Source: SM1-73 sp964588305
GTDB lineage: Bacteria > Zixibacteria > MSB-5A5 > SM1-73
NCBI GenBank assembly: GCA_964588305.1
Contig: CAZPOP010000004.1
Coordinates: 62,001 to 126,000, forward strand
Reading direction: 5' to 3'
Length of the DNA: 64,000 bases
The notes beneath the pieces are model-generated. The model ran no database searches. It had not been told where the DNA came from and saw only the letters and a program-made list of their open reading frames with translations. The position numbers and the translations under genes were made by a program. Below, in pieces: positions 1 to 7,907 of this stretch; position 1 is the stretch's first letter; every line of letters begins with the position of its first letter.

Positions 1-34
1 ATGCGGGGGATTTAATAATGAATCGCAGCGGATA

Positions 35-775
35 CTAAAGAATCTTCCATTTCTTAATCTGTTGTATGGTGTCGTAGTCGGTCGTGTCCAAGTGAAGGGG
101 GGTGATGGAGACGTATCCTGCTTTTACAGCAGAAAAATCAGAGCCTTTTTCCTTTACCCAGGTAGGCGATTGCCCTCCAATCCAGAAGTACTTCTTGCTA
201 CGAGGATCGATCTTCTGGATCACCACCTCGTTATACAACCTCTTGCCCAGATGAGTGATTTTGTACCTCTTCATGGTCTCTCTTCTGTCCGGAATATTCA
301 CGTTCAGATAGGTATACTTGGGAAGGCCATTTTTGGATACGAACGAGGCTAGTTTTCTCACGAACCGGGCAGCGGAATTAAAATGCTCAGGATTCCATTT
401 TGCGATCGAAACCGCTATAGAGGGGATATTCAATATGGTTCCTTCCATAGCGGCCGCCACCGTTCCCGAGTAAGAAACGTCATCTCCTAGATTGGGTCCA
501 TGATTGATGCCGGAAATCACTATGTCTGGCCTCTTCCTCATAATACTGTAAATTGCCAGCATCACGGCGTCCGTCGGGGTGCCGTCTATGCTGAAGGATT
601 TGTCCGCAATTCTGTTTACGCGGAGAGGATAGCGCAGGGTCAGGGAATGGCTGGAGGCGCTCTGTTCCCTATCCGGTGCAACCACCCAGACCTGGGCGAT
701 TCTGGAAATTTCCCTTTTCAGAGTCAAAAGACCCTTGGCGTTGATACCGTCGTCGTTGGTAAGCAGAGCCAGCAA
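35..775 (-). CDS. surE: 5'/3'-nucleotidase SurE
   Basis: SurE removes the phosphate from nucleoside monophosphates and is a cytoplasmic, divalent-metal-dependent survival protein. The 246-residue protein has the normal family length. The metal-binding signature is intact: TNDDG at residues 6-10 (D8, D9), APDREQSA at 33-40 (S39), and SGINHGPN at 88-95 (N95), followed by SGTVAAAM. It is the last complete gene on this side of the window, downstream of the glycosyltransferase and separated from it by a REP palindrome pair. The ATG start gives the canonical short N-terminus before the first metal-binding Asp pair. Identification is firm from motifs alone; substrate preference cannot be read from sequence. 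Confidence 0.95.
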   Translation of the reverse strand: MLALLTNDDGINAKGLLTLKREISRIAQVWVVAPDREQSASSHSLTLRYPLRVNRIADKSFSIDGTPTDAVMLAIYSIMRKRPDIVISGINHGPNLGDDVSYSGTVAAAMEGTILNIPSIAVSIAKWNPEHFNSAARFVRKLASFVSKNGLPKYTYLNVNIPDRRETMKRYKITHLGKRLYNEVVIQKIDPRSKKYFWIGGQSPTWVKEKGSDFSAVKAGYVSITPLHLDTTDYDTIQQIKKWKIL

Positions 776-794
776 TTCTTTTCCTCCCTATCCT

Positions 795-855
795 GGAGTC
801 GCCCAGCTTGCTGGGTGTCGAGTTGTTTAAGACGCGACACGAGTGTCGCTACTCC
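795..855. repeat. REP pair (GGAG/GTAG type)
   Basis: This 61-nt element starts with GGAG and ends with its complement ACTCC. Inside are two hairpins: CCCAGC/GCTGGG and GCGACAC/GTGTCGC. Read from the far side it begins GGAGTAGCGACAC, so it carries the GTAG/GGAG foot that RAYT transposases recognise in other bacteria. It fills the gap between surE and the glycosyltransferase gene. Confidence 0.75.
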
Positions 856-891
856 TATGTCACTACGCCTCTTTCACTCTCCCTCGGTTTT

Positions 892-1566
892 CTACCACCA
901 CAGAGTTCTCCACATCAATTTGATAAACCTTCCCGTGTCCACAAAGGGATTGATGAAGCTTTTCCCTCCTCGATAGATGGTCTTTATGGGAACTGAGTCT
1001 ATTTTAAATCCACTTCTTCCTGCTTTCACCAAAATCTCCGATTCCAGATCGTATTTCTTGCCCTTCAACTTAATCCGTTCCAGGACTCGAGTTGAAATGA
1101 ACCGGTAGCCGGATTGACTATCCCTGATGGTTTGGCCGGACAGGATCGAGAGGATAGCAGAGGTTAAGTTGTTGGTCAACCATCTGGGTAAAGGCACCTT
1201 CTTCAAACTGATATCCCTGGTTCCAATTATGATGCCACTAGAATCCTTGTTGGCTTTTTGAAGGAGATCCCTGATGGAGGAGGGATCGTGCTGCAGGTCC
1301 GCATCTATGGTGACGACTGCCTCATAATTCCTCTCGAGTGCGTATCTGAATCCGGTCTTCAAGGCTTCTCCCTTGCCTTCATTTATCCTATGCTTTAAAG
1401 CCACTGCCCCGCTTGCTTTGGCGGTGACAGAAGTCTGGTCTTCGGAGCCGTCGTCGACCACGACAATATCATTTTTATCCGCGAATTCCGAAGTTTTCTC
1501 TATTAGCTCGGAGATGGTTGAACCGGCATTGTAGGCGGGAATAAGCACCAAAAAAGCTTTAGGCAT
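892..1566 (-). CDS. family 2 glycosyltransferase (DPM1/DpmA-like)
   Basis: This is a GT-A fold glycosyltransferase of the polyprenyl-phosphate mannose/glucose synthase type, which transfers a sugar from a nucleotide donor to a lipid carrier. The nucleotide-binding stretch VVVDDGSEDQT lies at about residues 35-45 and the metal-binding DADLQHDP at 88-95. At 224 residues it has the catalytic domain only, with no membrane helices, like the soluble eukaryotic and archaeal DPM1 forms. The ATG start lies only 19 nt beyond the 3' end of tRNA-Pro, so the two are probably in one transcript with the MerR gene. The acceptor and sugar cannot be told from sequence. Confidence 0.85.
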   Translation of the reverse strand: MPKAFLVLIPAYNAGSTISELIEKTSEFADKNDIVVVDDGSEDQTSVTAKASGAVALKHRINEGKGEALKTGFRYALERNYEAVVTIDADLQHDPSSIRDLLQKANKDSSGIIIGTRDISLKKVPLPRWLTNNLTSAILSILSGQTIRDSQSGYRFISTRVLERIKLKGKKYDLESEILVKAGRSGFKIDSVPIKTIYRGGKSFINPFVDTGRFIKLMWRTLWW

Positions 1567-1585
1567 GAACTCTTGCTTGAAAAAA

Positions 1586-1660
1586 TCGGGGCGAGCCGAT
1601 TTGAACGGCCGACCACTTGCACCCCAAGCAAGTGCGCTAACCAGGCTGCGCTACGCCCCG
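1586..1660 (-). tRNA. tRNA-Pro (GGG)
   Basis: The minus strand folds into a full cloverleaf: acceptor CGGGGCG/CGCCCCG, D-stem GCGC/GCGC, anticodon stem CTTGC/GCAAG around loop TTGGGGT (anticodon GGG), T-loop TTCAAAT and discriminator A. The CCA tail is not encoded, unlike the tRNA-Val in this window. It sits between the MerR gene and the glycosyltransferase gene and has T residues just after its 3' end. Confidence 0.95.
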
Positions 1661-1690
1661 ATAGGCTTTGAGTAACCCGTAGTTTCTAAA

Positions 1691-2056
1691 TCAAGACAAA
1701 GTCTTCAAAAGCTCGGTAAGCTCCTTTCTGATCTCCATCAAAAGATTCTTGAGCCGCATCTTCTCGGTAACCAACTTGGCCTCGTCATCCTCGTGCCGCA
1801 GGCTCCTAAGCCTGGATCTTGCCCCCTCAATGGTGTAACCCTCGTCATATAGAAGATGCTTGATCTGGTTGATTAAGTCGATGTCTTTCTGCTGATAGGA
1901 ACGATTCCCGGCCCTATTCTTCTTGGGTTTAAGAAAAGAGAATTCCTTCTCCCAGAACCTTAAGACATAAGGTTTGAGCCCGTTCATCTCCGCAACCTCG
2001 CTTATAGAATAGTACATCTTTTCAGCGAGTTTCGGGGCTGGATTTTTGGGTCCCAT
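1691..2056 (-). CDS. MerR family transcriptional regulator
   Basis: A 121-residue DNA-binding protein with an N-terminal MerR winged helix: YSISEVAEMNGLKPYVLRFW at about residues 16-35, then a conserved RAGNRSYQQKDI wing and an amphipathic dimerisation helix to the end. There is no effector-binding domain and no metal-binding cysteines, so it belongs to the short HTH-only class often seen beside housekeeping genes (for example near pheT in deltaproteobacteria). The ATG is preceded by its own promoter overlapping the end of gpsA. tRNA-Pro and the glycosyltransferase follow directly. Its target is unknown. Confidence 0.85.
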   Translation of the reverse strand: MGPKNPAPKLAEKMYYSISEVAEMNGLKPYVLRFWEKEFSFLKPKKNRAGNRSYQQKDIDLINQIKHLLYDEGYTIEGARSRLRSLRHEDDEAKLVTEKMRLKNLLMEIRKELTELLKTLS

Positions 2057-2093
2057 TTTGTATCCGCTGATTAAGCCCGCGTTTTCATAGACT

Positions 2094-2121
2094 AAAATAC
2101 AAATTCTGCTGTGTATGTCAA
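2094..2121 (-). promoter_or_regulatory. sigma-70-type promoter for merR / tRNA-Pro
   Basis: On the minus strand there is a perfect -35 TTGACA (2116-2121), a 16-nt spacer and a -10 TATTTT (2094-2099). It overlaps the stop of gpsA and lies about 40 nt upstream of the MerR start. Confidence 0.65.
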
Positions 2122-3125
2122 CCCCAAATCTCGGATTTCGGATCTCTTGTCATGAGTTGGGCTATTGCCCGGTGGGGTTCCTTATCCTCGAACAGAACCT
2201 TATAAACCTGTTCTGTAATTGGCATCTCCACTTCATGTCTTAGGGAAAGCTTGTAAGCTGATTCTGTGGTCTTGACTCCCTCTGCCACCATGACCATTCC
2301 TTTCAGAACCTTATCCAGAGTTTCTCCTTTCCCGATCTGTTCTCCCACGTACCGGTTTCTTGAGTATTTGCTGATGCAAGTGGTTACTAAATCGCCCAGC
2401 CCTGAGAGCCCGGCAAAGGTTTCCCTTTTCGCTCCCATTTTCTCACCGAGTCTAATTATCTCAGCCAGTCCTCTGGCAATCAAAGCTCCCCTGCTGTTGT
2501 CTCCCAATCCCATTCCGTCGCAAATCCCTGCGGCGATGGCGATTACGTTCTTCAAAGACCCTCCCAGCTCTACCCCGATGATGTCGCTATTGGTATAGAC
2601 CCTGAAGTAGGGGTTCATGAAAGTTTCTTGAACCTTTTTGGCGATTTCCTCCCGAAAGCCCGCTACCACCACGGTCGTAGGAATTTTCGCTGCAACCTCT
2701 TCTGCATGACTTGGTCCGGACAAAGTGGCAATTCTCTTATGCAGTTTCAATGGCAATTCCTGTTTCAAAATCTCAGACATGCGGCAAAGAGTTTCGTTTT
2801 CAATGCCTTTGGCCAGGTTGACTATTACCGAGTCCGCCAAATTCAACTCCGCCAATTTCCTGGCAACCCCCCTTACAGTATGGGAAGGCAAGGCTAAGAC
2901 CAAGAGTTCAGCTTCTGAAGCAACAGTGGTCAGGTCATCGGTGATTCCTATCTCTTGGGGGATCACAATGCCCGGTAATTTCCGTTTATGCTCCCTCTGC
3001 TGGAGGAGCTTGGTCAGTTCCATGCGGTCAAATTCCCACAAAATCACTTGATGCCCGTTGGAACAAAGAAGTACGGAGGTAGCTATGCCCCAACTTCCCG
3101 CACCTAAGACTGTTATTCTTGCCAT
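2118..3125 (-). CDS. gpsA: NAD(P)H-dependent glycerol-3-phosphate dehydrogenase
   Basis: GpsA reduces dihydroxyacetone phosphate to sn-glycerol-3-phosphate, the backbone of phospholipids. The 335-residue protein shows the Rossmann motif VLGAGSWG near residue 6, LAKGIE, SGPSHAEEVA, the catalytic-Lys block GGSLKNVIAIAAG, and the C-terminal GLSGLGDLVTTC and VAEGVKTT segments, all in the usual order. It lies 73 nt downstream of plsY, so both enzymes of glycerolipid initiation are in one operon. The ATG start leaves the normal two to three residues before the Rossmann strand. Confidence 0.97.
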   Translation of the reverse strand: MARITVLGAGSWGIATSVLLCSNGHQVILWEFDRMELTKLLQQREHKRKLPGIVIPQEIGITDDLTTVASEAELLVLALPSHTVRGVARKLAELNLADSVIVNLAKGIENETLCRMSEILKQELPLKLHKRIATLSGPSHAEEVAAKIPTTVVVAGFREEIAKKVQETFMNPYFRVYTNSDIIGVELGGSLKNVIAIAAGICDGMGLGDNSRGALIARGLAEIIRLGEKMGAKRETFAGLSGLGDLVTTCISKYSRNRYVGEQIGKGETLDKVLKGMVMVAEGVKTTESAYKLSLRHEVEMPITEQVYKVLFEDKEPHRAIAQLMTRDPKSEIWG

Positions 3126-3198
3126 GAATTGGTTTTTATCTAATCATCCGAACACAGGGGTCCAGTGATGTGTCCATTCCAGAATTCGTGTCCGTTTC

Positions 3199-3840
3199 TT
3201 ATCTCATCCGCATCGCCTTCTGGCCGAATTTATTTTCCGTTCCATTCAATAGTCTTTTGATATTTGTTCTATGATTGTAAAAGATAAAAACCGTTAGAAA
3301 AAACATCATGCCGGTCAACTCTGTGGGCACGCTCCTGCTAAGATAATATCTTTCGAACAGCAAGGCAAGAAGTATAAAACTGGCAGCTGCAAGTGAGGCA
3401 AGAGAGACATATCTGGTAATGGCCACTATTGCTATGAATACGGCTAATGCCAGTGCGGTCTCTGCAGGGATCAGGGACAAAAGGGCACCCAGTCCGGTGC
3501 CGATTCCTTTGCCACCTTTGAATCCTGCAAACACGGGAAACACGTGACCCAGAATGACCGAAATCGCTGCCAGTATCTTCAGGCTCACCAAATTCAACCC
3601 CACGGGACCAAGAGATATCTGGGTTAAGAGAAGCACAGCTGCCATTCCCTTTCCGACATCCACAAGCAAGACGATGGCGGCAGGCAAAGGTCCCAGGACC
3701 CGGTAGACGTTGGTGAATCCGGCGTTTTTTGAGCCATACTCTCTTATGTCTATTCCCTTGAATGCCTTGCTGATGATTACGGCCGATGGAATCGAACCTA
3801 AAAGGTAGCTGAGAATTACGCTCGCTAAAATCGTTAGCAT
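3199..3840 (-). CDS. plsY: glycerol-3-phosphate acyltransferase PlsY
   Basis: PlsY is an inner-membrane enzyme that transfers an acyl group from acyl-phosphate to glycerol-3-phosphate, giving lysophosphatidic acid. The 213 residues are almost entirely hydrophobic helices. Three family motifs are visible: GSIPSAVII near residue 16, the loop EYGSKNAGFTNVYRVLG at about 34-50, and GHVFPVFAGFKGGKGIGTG at about 103-121. It precedes gpsA, which supplies its substrate. Upstream lies the REP element and the RAYT transposase, so this gene marks the edge of the conserved block. Confidence 0.97.
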   Translation of the reverse strand: MLTILASVILSYLLGSIPSAVIISKAFKGIDIREYGSKNAGFTNVYRVLGPLPAAIVLLVDVGKGMAAVLLLTQISLGPVGLNLVSLKILAAISVILGHVFPVFAGFKGGKGIGTGLGALLSLIPAETALALAVFIAIVAITRYVSLASLAAASFILLALLFERYYLSRSVPTELTGMMFFLTVFIFYNHRTNIKRLLNGTENKFGQKAMRMR

Positions 3841-3876
3841 GGTTAGATAGCCTCACCAAAAGTGGAGTGTCTGTTT

Positions 3877-3927
3877 GGAGTGTTTGCCTTTAGGCAAACC
3901 CAGGTTGGGCTAAAGCCAAACACTTCC
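3877..3927. repeat. GGAG-type REP pair, left of RAYT
   Basis: A 51-nt element: GGAGTG foot, hairpin TTTGCC/GGCAAA around TTTA, short linker, second degenerate hairpin (TTGGGC/GCCAAA around TAAA), and the closing CACTTCC. It has the same layout as 4512-4562 and 6001-6050, and lies just past the stop of the RAYT gene. Confidence 0.85.
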
Positions 3928-3933
3928 TTGAGA

Positions 3934-4497
3934 TCAGAATCCATCGTTTTTATCTGTGAAGTCGATGATTGGATATTGGGCAAAAATGCTTCCCATATAC
4001 TCCTCACCGAATTTTCTCAAATAGTAATTATAACTCGAGAATTCGTAATCCTCGCATTTCTTCCCATAACCGTGTTTCACTGGATTATGATGTATATAGT
4101 TGAATCTTTTGTAAAATGTCTGTTCATTCCTTATGCAATTATCCCAGTAATTCCACCAGACTTGTCTTCCCCTTTTACTCTCAGAAAAATTGAGGTCGAA
4201 AGAACTACCACCATGCACAAAACCGACAAACTCTCCCAGATTTTCTTCTTCTTTGAACTGAAAAAGAAAATGATAGTGATTGGACAAAATCACCCAGGCA
4301 AAAATTCTAACCTTATACCGGATTGCACCAGATTTCAATTTGCTTTTTATGATTTCCTTTTTAGCCGGGGTATTAAAGAAATTTTCCTTGTTTAATGTGG
4401 ATGCCGTTACGAAATATATTTTGTCATCCAAATACAAATGGAATGGTTTATGACGTTTGAATCTTGTATCCTTCAGCATATTCGAATTTTTATTCAT
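3934..4497 (-). CDS. REP-associated tyrosine transposase (Y1/IS200-like)
   Basis: A 187-residue HUH single-strand nuclease of the TnpA-REP family, thought to cut and move REP palindromes. Visible marks: the opening strand IYFVTASTLN near residue 28, the HUH metal motif in WVILSNHYHFLF near residue 70, and the C-terminal RFNYIHHNPVKHGY that carries the candidate catalytic tyrosine and is diagnostic of RAYTs. The frame is open throughout, so it may be active. REP pairs sit 6 nt past its stop and 15 nt before its start. The start is the ATG that leaves a short Lys-rich N-terminus. Confidence 0.9.
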   Translation of the reverse strand: MNKNSNMLKDTRFKRHKPFHLYLDDKIYFVTASTLNKENFFNTPAKKEIIKSKLKSGAIRYKVRIFAWVILSNHYHFLFQFKEEENLGEFVGFVHGGSSFDLNFSESKRGRQVWWNYWDNCIRNEQTFYKRFNYIHHNPVKHGYGKKCEDYEFSSYNYYLRKFGEEYMGSIFAQYPIIDFTDKNDGF

Positions 4498-4511
4498 CTT
4501 CTGTGTTATTT

Positions 4512-4562
4512 GGAGTGTCTGTCTTCAGGCGGACCTTTGGTTCGGCTAAAGCCGAACACTCC
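4512..4562. repeat. GGAG-type REP pair, right of RAYT
   Basis: 51 nt beginning GGAGTGTCTG and ending GAACACTCC. The second hairpin, TTCGGC/GCCGAA around TAAA, is perfect; the first (around TTCAG) carries substitutions. The outer GGAGTG/CACTCC ends pair with each other, giving a Y-shaped fold. It lies 8 nt from the stop of the broken pentapeptide gene. Confidence 0.85.
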
Positions 4563-4569
4563 AAAGGCA

Positions 4570-5952
4570 CTATTTTTCCATCCTCCTTCGGAAAACGTAT
4601 ATGAAAAGACCAATCATAAAAGCGCCTAAAAGAAATTCTATCCCAGCAACAAGATTAGCAAAATCGCCAATCACCTTATATTGCTGAAATCTCCACAAAG
4701 AGAAAAAGCCTTTGATGCTAAAGACCAATGAGGTCCAAAAATCTCTCGAGCTTGCACTCTCATTTGCATTGTGAAGCCCCAAGAACATGTAGCCAAGCGC
4801 AAATAGAAAGATCAAAACGATGGAACTCAACCCGACATTCCTTAACTTCTCTCCATATCCGCATGATAATTCAAAAACCCATAAGAAAATCCAGTTGAAG
4901 AAATCCCAGGAAAGCGGTTTGAATGCTTTTCTTTTGCACTCCTGTTCTCTAAAATGGAACGTCCCGGCTTTGGCAAAATCTCGCTTATTATGAAACTGAA
5001 CTCTTAGCTGCCTGTATGTCTCACCCACTCTGGTATAGTTCTCGTTTCTACGTTTTCTCCTAAAATACCTTTCCTCTTCTGAGTTGATTTTTCTTAATGT
5101 ATCTTCTAATAATACTTCATCTCTCAACTTATCCTTCCAATCCCATATCATTAAGCTAAAATCAATATTTTTCAGATCGACCCCCTTCAAAATACAGTTT
5201 CGTAAATCCACCTTTGAAAAAACGGTCTTGGCTTGGAAGATACACTTACTAAACTGCATTTTCCCTTTGAACGTACAATCATCAAACAGAACTCTCTTAC
5301 CAACAAATTTAACCCCTGTAAAGTCAATATTATCCGCTAAAAATTTCGCTTGAGAAAAGTCTGTATTCCTGCCCAGAAATTCTGCTTGTGAAAACCGCAG
5401 ATTCTTTCCCTAAAATCGAACATCATCAAAGTTTACCGTTTCTCCAGAAAAATCTGATCCGCTAAAGACTATGTTCTCTCCTGAAAAGGTCACATCTTCG
5501 AACTTCGAGGTTCACCCTGAAAATTGCGCTAGGCCAAATTCCGTATTCTTTCCCAAGAACTCCACACCAGAAAAAGAAGTCCGCTCTGCTCGGAATTTAG
5601 TTTTCCAAAATGAAGAATTACTTCCCCAAAAGCGTACTCCGGCGAACCTGGTAATTTCTCCACGAAATTCCGCATCTTCAAAATGGACATCCTTATGGAC
5701 ATCTTTTTCGAATTTAACCTCTACAAAACGAAATGTATTTCCAGGGAAGCAGAAGCCTTCGAAATGATATGCATCAGATTCTTGATCTTCCAATATCTTT
5801 TTTATCCCTTCATTGAATTTCTCAATATTCTTATCTTCTCTTTTCTCGTGAAAGATACAGAAGCCCTCTTTTGAGTCTTCCAAGGCTTCGTAAGGACATT
5901 CCCAGCTTGTCTGTTCACATTTGTATTTACATTTATTCTTAACCTCGCTCAT
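4570..5952 (-). pseudogene. pentapeptide-repeat, two-helix membrane protein, broken by two stops
   Basis: One continuous reading frame encodes a Cys-rich N-terminus (CKYKCEQTSWEC), a long run of pentapeptide repeats of the F-x-G-x-x-F type, a FHFREQECKRKAF linker and two C-terminal membrane helices. It is interrupted in frame by TGA at 5512-5514 and TAG at 5410-5412; the repeats continue in register on both sides. The layout matches the known class of pentapeptide proteins carrying a two-helix, ion-channel-like tail, but no clear selectivity-filter GYGD is present. The likely start is the ATG at 5952, preceded by GGAG 5 nt away; an upstream ATG at 5970 is also in frame. Most likely a decaying gene rather than recoding, since other genes here lack internal stops. 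Confidence 0.85.
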
Positions 5953-6000
5953 CTTATCTCCGTCTTTCATAAAGCTAAAGCTCTATATTCCAATGCCTCT

Positions 6001-6050
6001 GGGGTGTTTGCCTTTAGGCAAACCCAGGTTCGGCTGAAGCCGAACACTCC
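6001..6050. repeat. GGAG-type REP pair
   Basis: A 50-nt copy nearly identical to 3877-3927: GGGGTG foot, TTTGCC/GGCAAA hairpin, linker CCCAGG, TTCGGC/GCCGAA hairpin and closing CACTCC. It separates the start of the broken pentapeptide gene from the DUF6504-like remnant. Confidence 0.85.
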
Positions 6051-6076
6051 CAAGTCTTTCGATCCGGCTGTTATGA

Positions 6077-6358
6077 TCATTCCAACTTTGCATACAATAT
6101 CCACTCTGGTTCTTTGGCACCACGGTCGAAATAAATTTCGAAGACTTGATCCTCGTCGGTCAATATCCGGTAATAATTCCGGTGTCGTCTCTGCCACCAT
6201 GTCCTTGTTTTGGCCCCGGATTTTGGAAAGCTGTAATCGGGCCAAAAGGCAATGATCTCTTTTATTTTGTGCTCCCTATCCTTCTATACAAACGAAACCG
6301 GATTTTTCGTTTTCTCGTCCCGAACCACGTCGATTTTTTTAGAATAGAACTCCGGCAT
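6077..6358 (-). pseudogene. DUF6504-like small protein, one in-frame stop
   Basis: An ATG frame of 93 sense positions is interrupted by TAG at 6284-6286. Before it reads MPEFYSKKIDVVRDEK and then NPVSFV; after it KDREHKIKEI, WPDYSF, a TRTWWQRRHRNYYRILTDED block and EWILYAKLE. The pattern of P-x-x-F-x-W-x-x-R-x-H, then WW, YYR-x-LT-D and a final W-x-LY, matches my memory of DUF6504 proteins, where a Trp is expected at the stop position; one G-to-A change (TGG to TAG) would explain the break. Function of the family is unknown. It lies downstream of der in the REP-rich patch. Confidence 0.65.
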
Positions 6359-6390
6359 ACAGCTGAACTCAAACAGTAAACTTGTGTCAC

Positions 6391-6412
6391 GGAGCCGTGA
6401 AGGCTCCGCTAC
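6391..6412. repeat. single REP hairpin (GTAG foot)
   Basis: GGAGCC GTGAA GGCTCC followed by GCTAC; read on the minus strand it starts GTAGC, then the hairpin. It lies exactly between the two copies of the DUF6504-like N-terminus. Confidence 0.7.
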
Positions 6413-6415
6413 GCG

Positions 6416-6520
6416 ACTTGCTTGATCTCGTAACCTCTATCTCTCAACGGGAATAGAACCGGATTTTTCGCTTTCTCATCCCGGCCCACTTCGATTTTTT
6501 CCAGGATAAAATTCAGGCAT
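6416..6520 (-). pseudogene. partial, frameshifted duplicate of the DUF6504-like gene start
   Basis: About 105 nt resembling the first part of the neighbouring DUF6504-like remnant: both begin with an ATGCC-GA-TT-TAT pattern and share the GAGAAA-CGAAAAATCCGGTT segment, in the same orientation. One extra nucleotide early in this copy puts it out of frame, giving a stop after about 14 codons. It ends where the GTAG hairpin begins. It looks like a tandem duplication with a REP at the junction. Confidence 0.6.
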
Positions 6521-6576
6521 TCGCTATCCCGCTTAATTTCCCCCTCTCCCTCCAAGGAAGAGGGAATGATCTGAGT

Positions 6577-7890
6577 TCATTCTCGTCTTTTTGTCTTTAT
6601 TCTGATGGGGGTTCCCATAAATCCAAAATGGTCTCTGATTCTATTTCCCAGGTATCTCAGATAGGACTTTTGCAGGAGTTCGGGGTAATTGCAGAAGAAG
6701 ACAAAGGTTGGTGGCTCGACGTCAGTCTGAGTGCAGTAGTATATCTTAATGTATTTGCCTTTGACCGCAGCAGGTGGTTTTCTCTTTATCTCCTTTCCCA
6801 ACTCCTCGTTCAGCTTCCCTGTGTCTATCCTCTTCTTTCTTTCCCGGTACACCTGGGTAATCAAGTTCAAAGTTGTTCTGACTCTCTGTCTGGTCTTGGC
6901 TGAGACAAATATCAAAGGAACATAATCGACGAAGGGAAGCTCTTGTCTTAATCCTTTGGTATAATGGTCGGCGGTTGCCCCGTTTTTTTCTACAAGGTCC
7001 CATTTGTTTAGTCCAATCACCATTCCCTTCTTTAGATCATCAACCTCGCTCATTATCTTGATGTCCTGGTTTATCAGCCCGGCCTGTGCTTCGATCAGGA
7101 TCAAAGCCACGTCGCATCGCTGAATCGCCCTTAAAGTTCTAAGCGAGGTATAGTATTCTATTCCATTCTTGATCTTTGCCTTACGCCTCAGCCCAGCGGT
7201 GTCTATTAATGTAAAGGCTTGATCATCAATCTCAATATCCGTGTCGATGGAATCACGAGTGGTTCCCGGGGACTCAGCCACGATGAGCTTATCCCGACCT
7301 AAGAGGGCGTTGACGAAGGAGGACTTTCCCACATTCGGTCTTCCGACGACCGCCACCTTGATGCCTTTCTCCTTTCCCTCTCTCACGGGTTCTTCGGGCA
7401 AAGCGTGGGCAACAAGATCGAGCAAGTCCCCGATGTTTCTTCCATTCAAGGAGGAAATGGCGGCTGGCTCTCCAAGTCCCAATTTGTTCAAAAGAGAAGC
7501 ATCGGCCTCGTCTTTTTGGCTGTCCACTTTGTTAGCCACCAGCAGAACCTTCTTTTCCATTTTCCTTAACCGGTCAGCAATCTCCAAATCAATATTCTGT
7601 GCCCCCACCTTAGCATCTACCAGGAAGAGAACCATATCCGCCTCGGATATGGCAATCTCTGCCTGAGCTTTGACCAATGTCTCCATCTCCGTTCTGCTGT
7701 CCGGAACGAAACCTCCGGTATCCACCAAGTAGAACTCCTTTCTGTTCCAGGTGGTGGAGGCGTAATTTCGGTCGCGGGTGACTCCGGGTTCATCATCCAC
7801 CACCGCCATCCTTCTTTTCAGAAGCCGGTTGAATAGCGTGGACTTACCCACATTCGGTCTTCCGATTATGGCAACGATTGGTAAAGACAT
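6577..7890 (-). CDS. der: ribosome-assembly GTPase Der (EngA)
   Basis: Der is a tandem-GTPase needed for maturation of the 50S subunit. The first G domain has GRPNVGKS at 10-17, DTGG at 57-60 and NKVD at 120-123; the second has GRPNVGKS at 183-190, DTAG at 230-233 and NKWD near 296; a KH-like domain with Lys/Arg-rich tail completes the 437 residues, the normal length. The switch-I segments DEPGVTRD and ESPGTTRD are intact. It starts 17 nt after the GNAT gene ends, so the two are likely co-transcribed. Confidence 0.98.
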   Translation of the reverse strand: MSLPIVAIIGRPNVGKSTLFNRLLKRRMAVVDDEPGVTRDRNYASTTWNRKEFYLVDTGGFVPDSRTEMETLVKAQAEIAISEADMVLFLVDAKVGAQNIDLEIADRLRKMEKKVLLVANKVDSQKDEADASLLNKLGLGEPAAISSLNGRNIGDLLDLVAHALPEEPVREGKEKGIKVAVVGRPNVGKSSFVNALLGRDKLIVAESPGTTRDSIDTDIEIDDQAFTLIDTAGLRRKAKIKNGIEYYTSLRTLRAIQRCDVALILIEAQAGLINQDIKIMSEVDDLKKGMVIGLNKWDLVEKNGATADHYTKGLRQELPFVDYVPLIFVSAKTRQRVRTTLNLITQVYRERKKRIDTGKLNEELGKEIKRKPPAAVKGKYIKIYYCTQTDVEPPTFVFFCNYPELLQKSYLRYLGNRIRDHFGFMGTPIRIKTKRRE

Positions 7891-7907
7891 GGTCAGCTGT
7901 CAACGGA

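Larger units (their letters stand above)
3877..4562 (-). mobile_element. RAYT gene with flanking REP pairs
   Basis: The unit consists of a REP-associated tyrosine transposase gene (3934-4497) bounded on both sides by 51-nt GGAG-footed double palindromes (3877-3927 and 4512-4562). This gene-between-two-REPs arrangement is the typical REPtron layout. Other copies of the palindrome occur elsewhere in the window without a transposase, as expected for non-autonomous REPs. There is no IS-type inverted repeat or target duplication that I can see. Confidence 0.75.

Noticed and set aside
4570..6358. Stop-codon recoding (TAG/TGA as sense) in this organism.
   Set aside because: All the conserved genes in the window end normally and lack in-frame TAG/TGA; the stops are limited to the REP-rich accessory patch.
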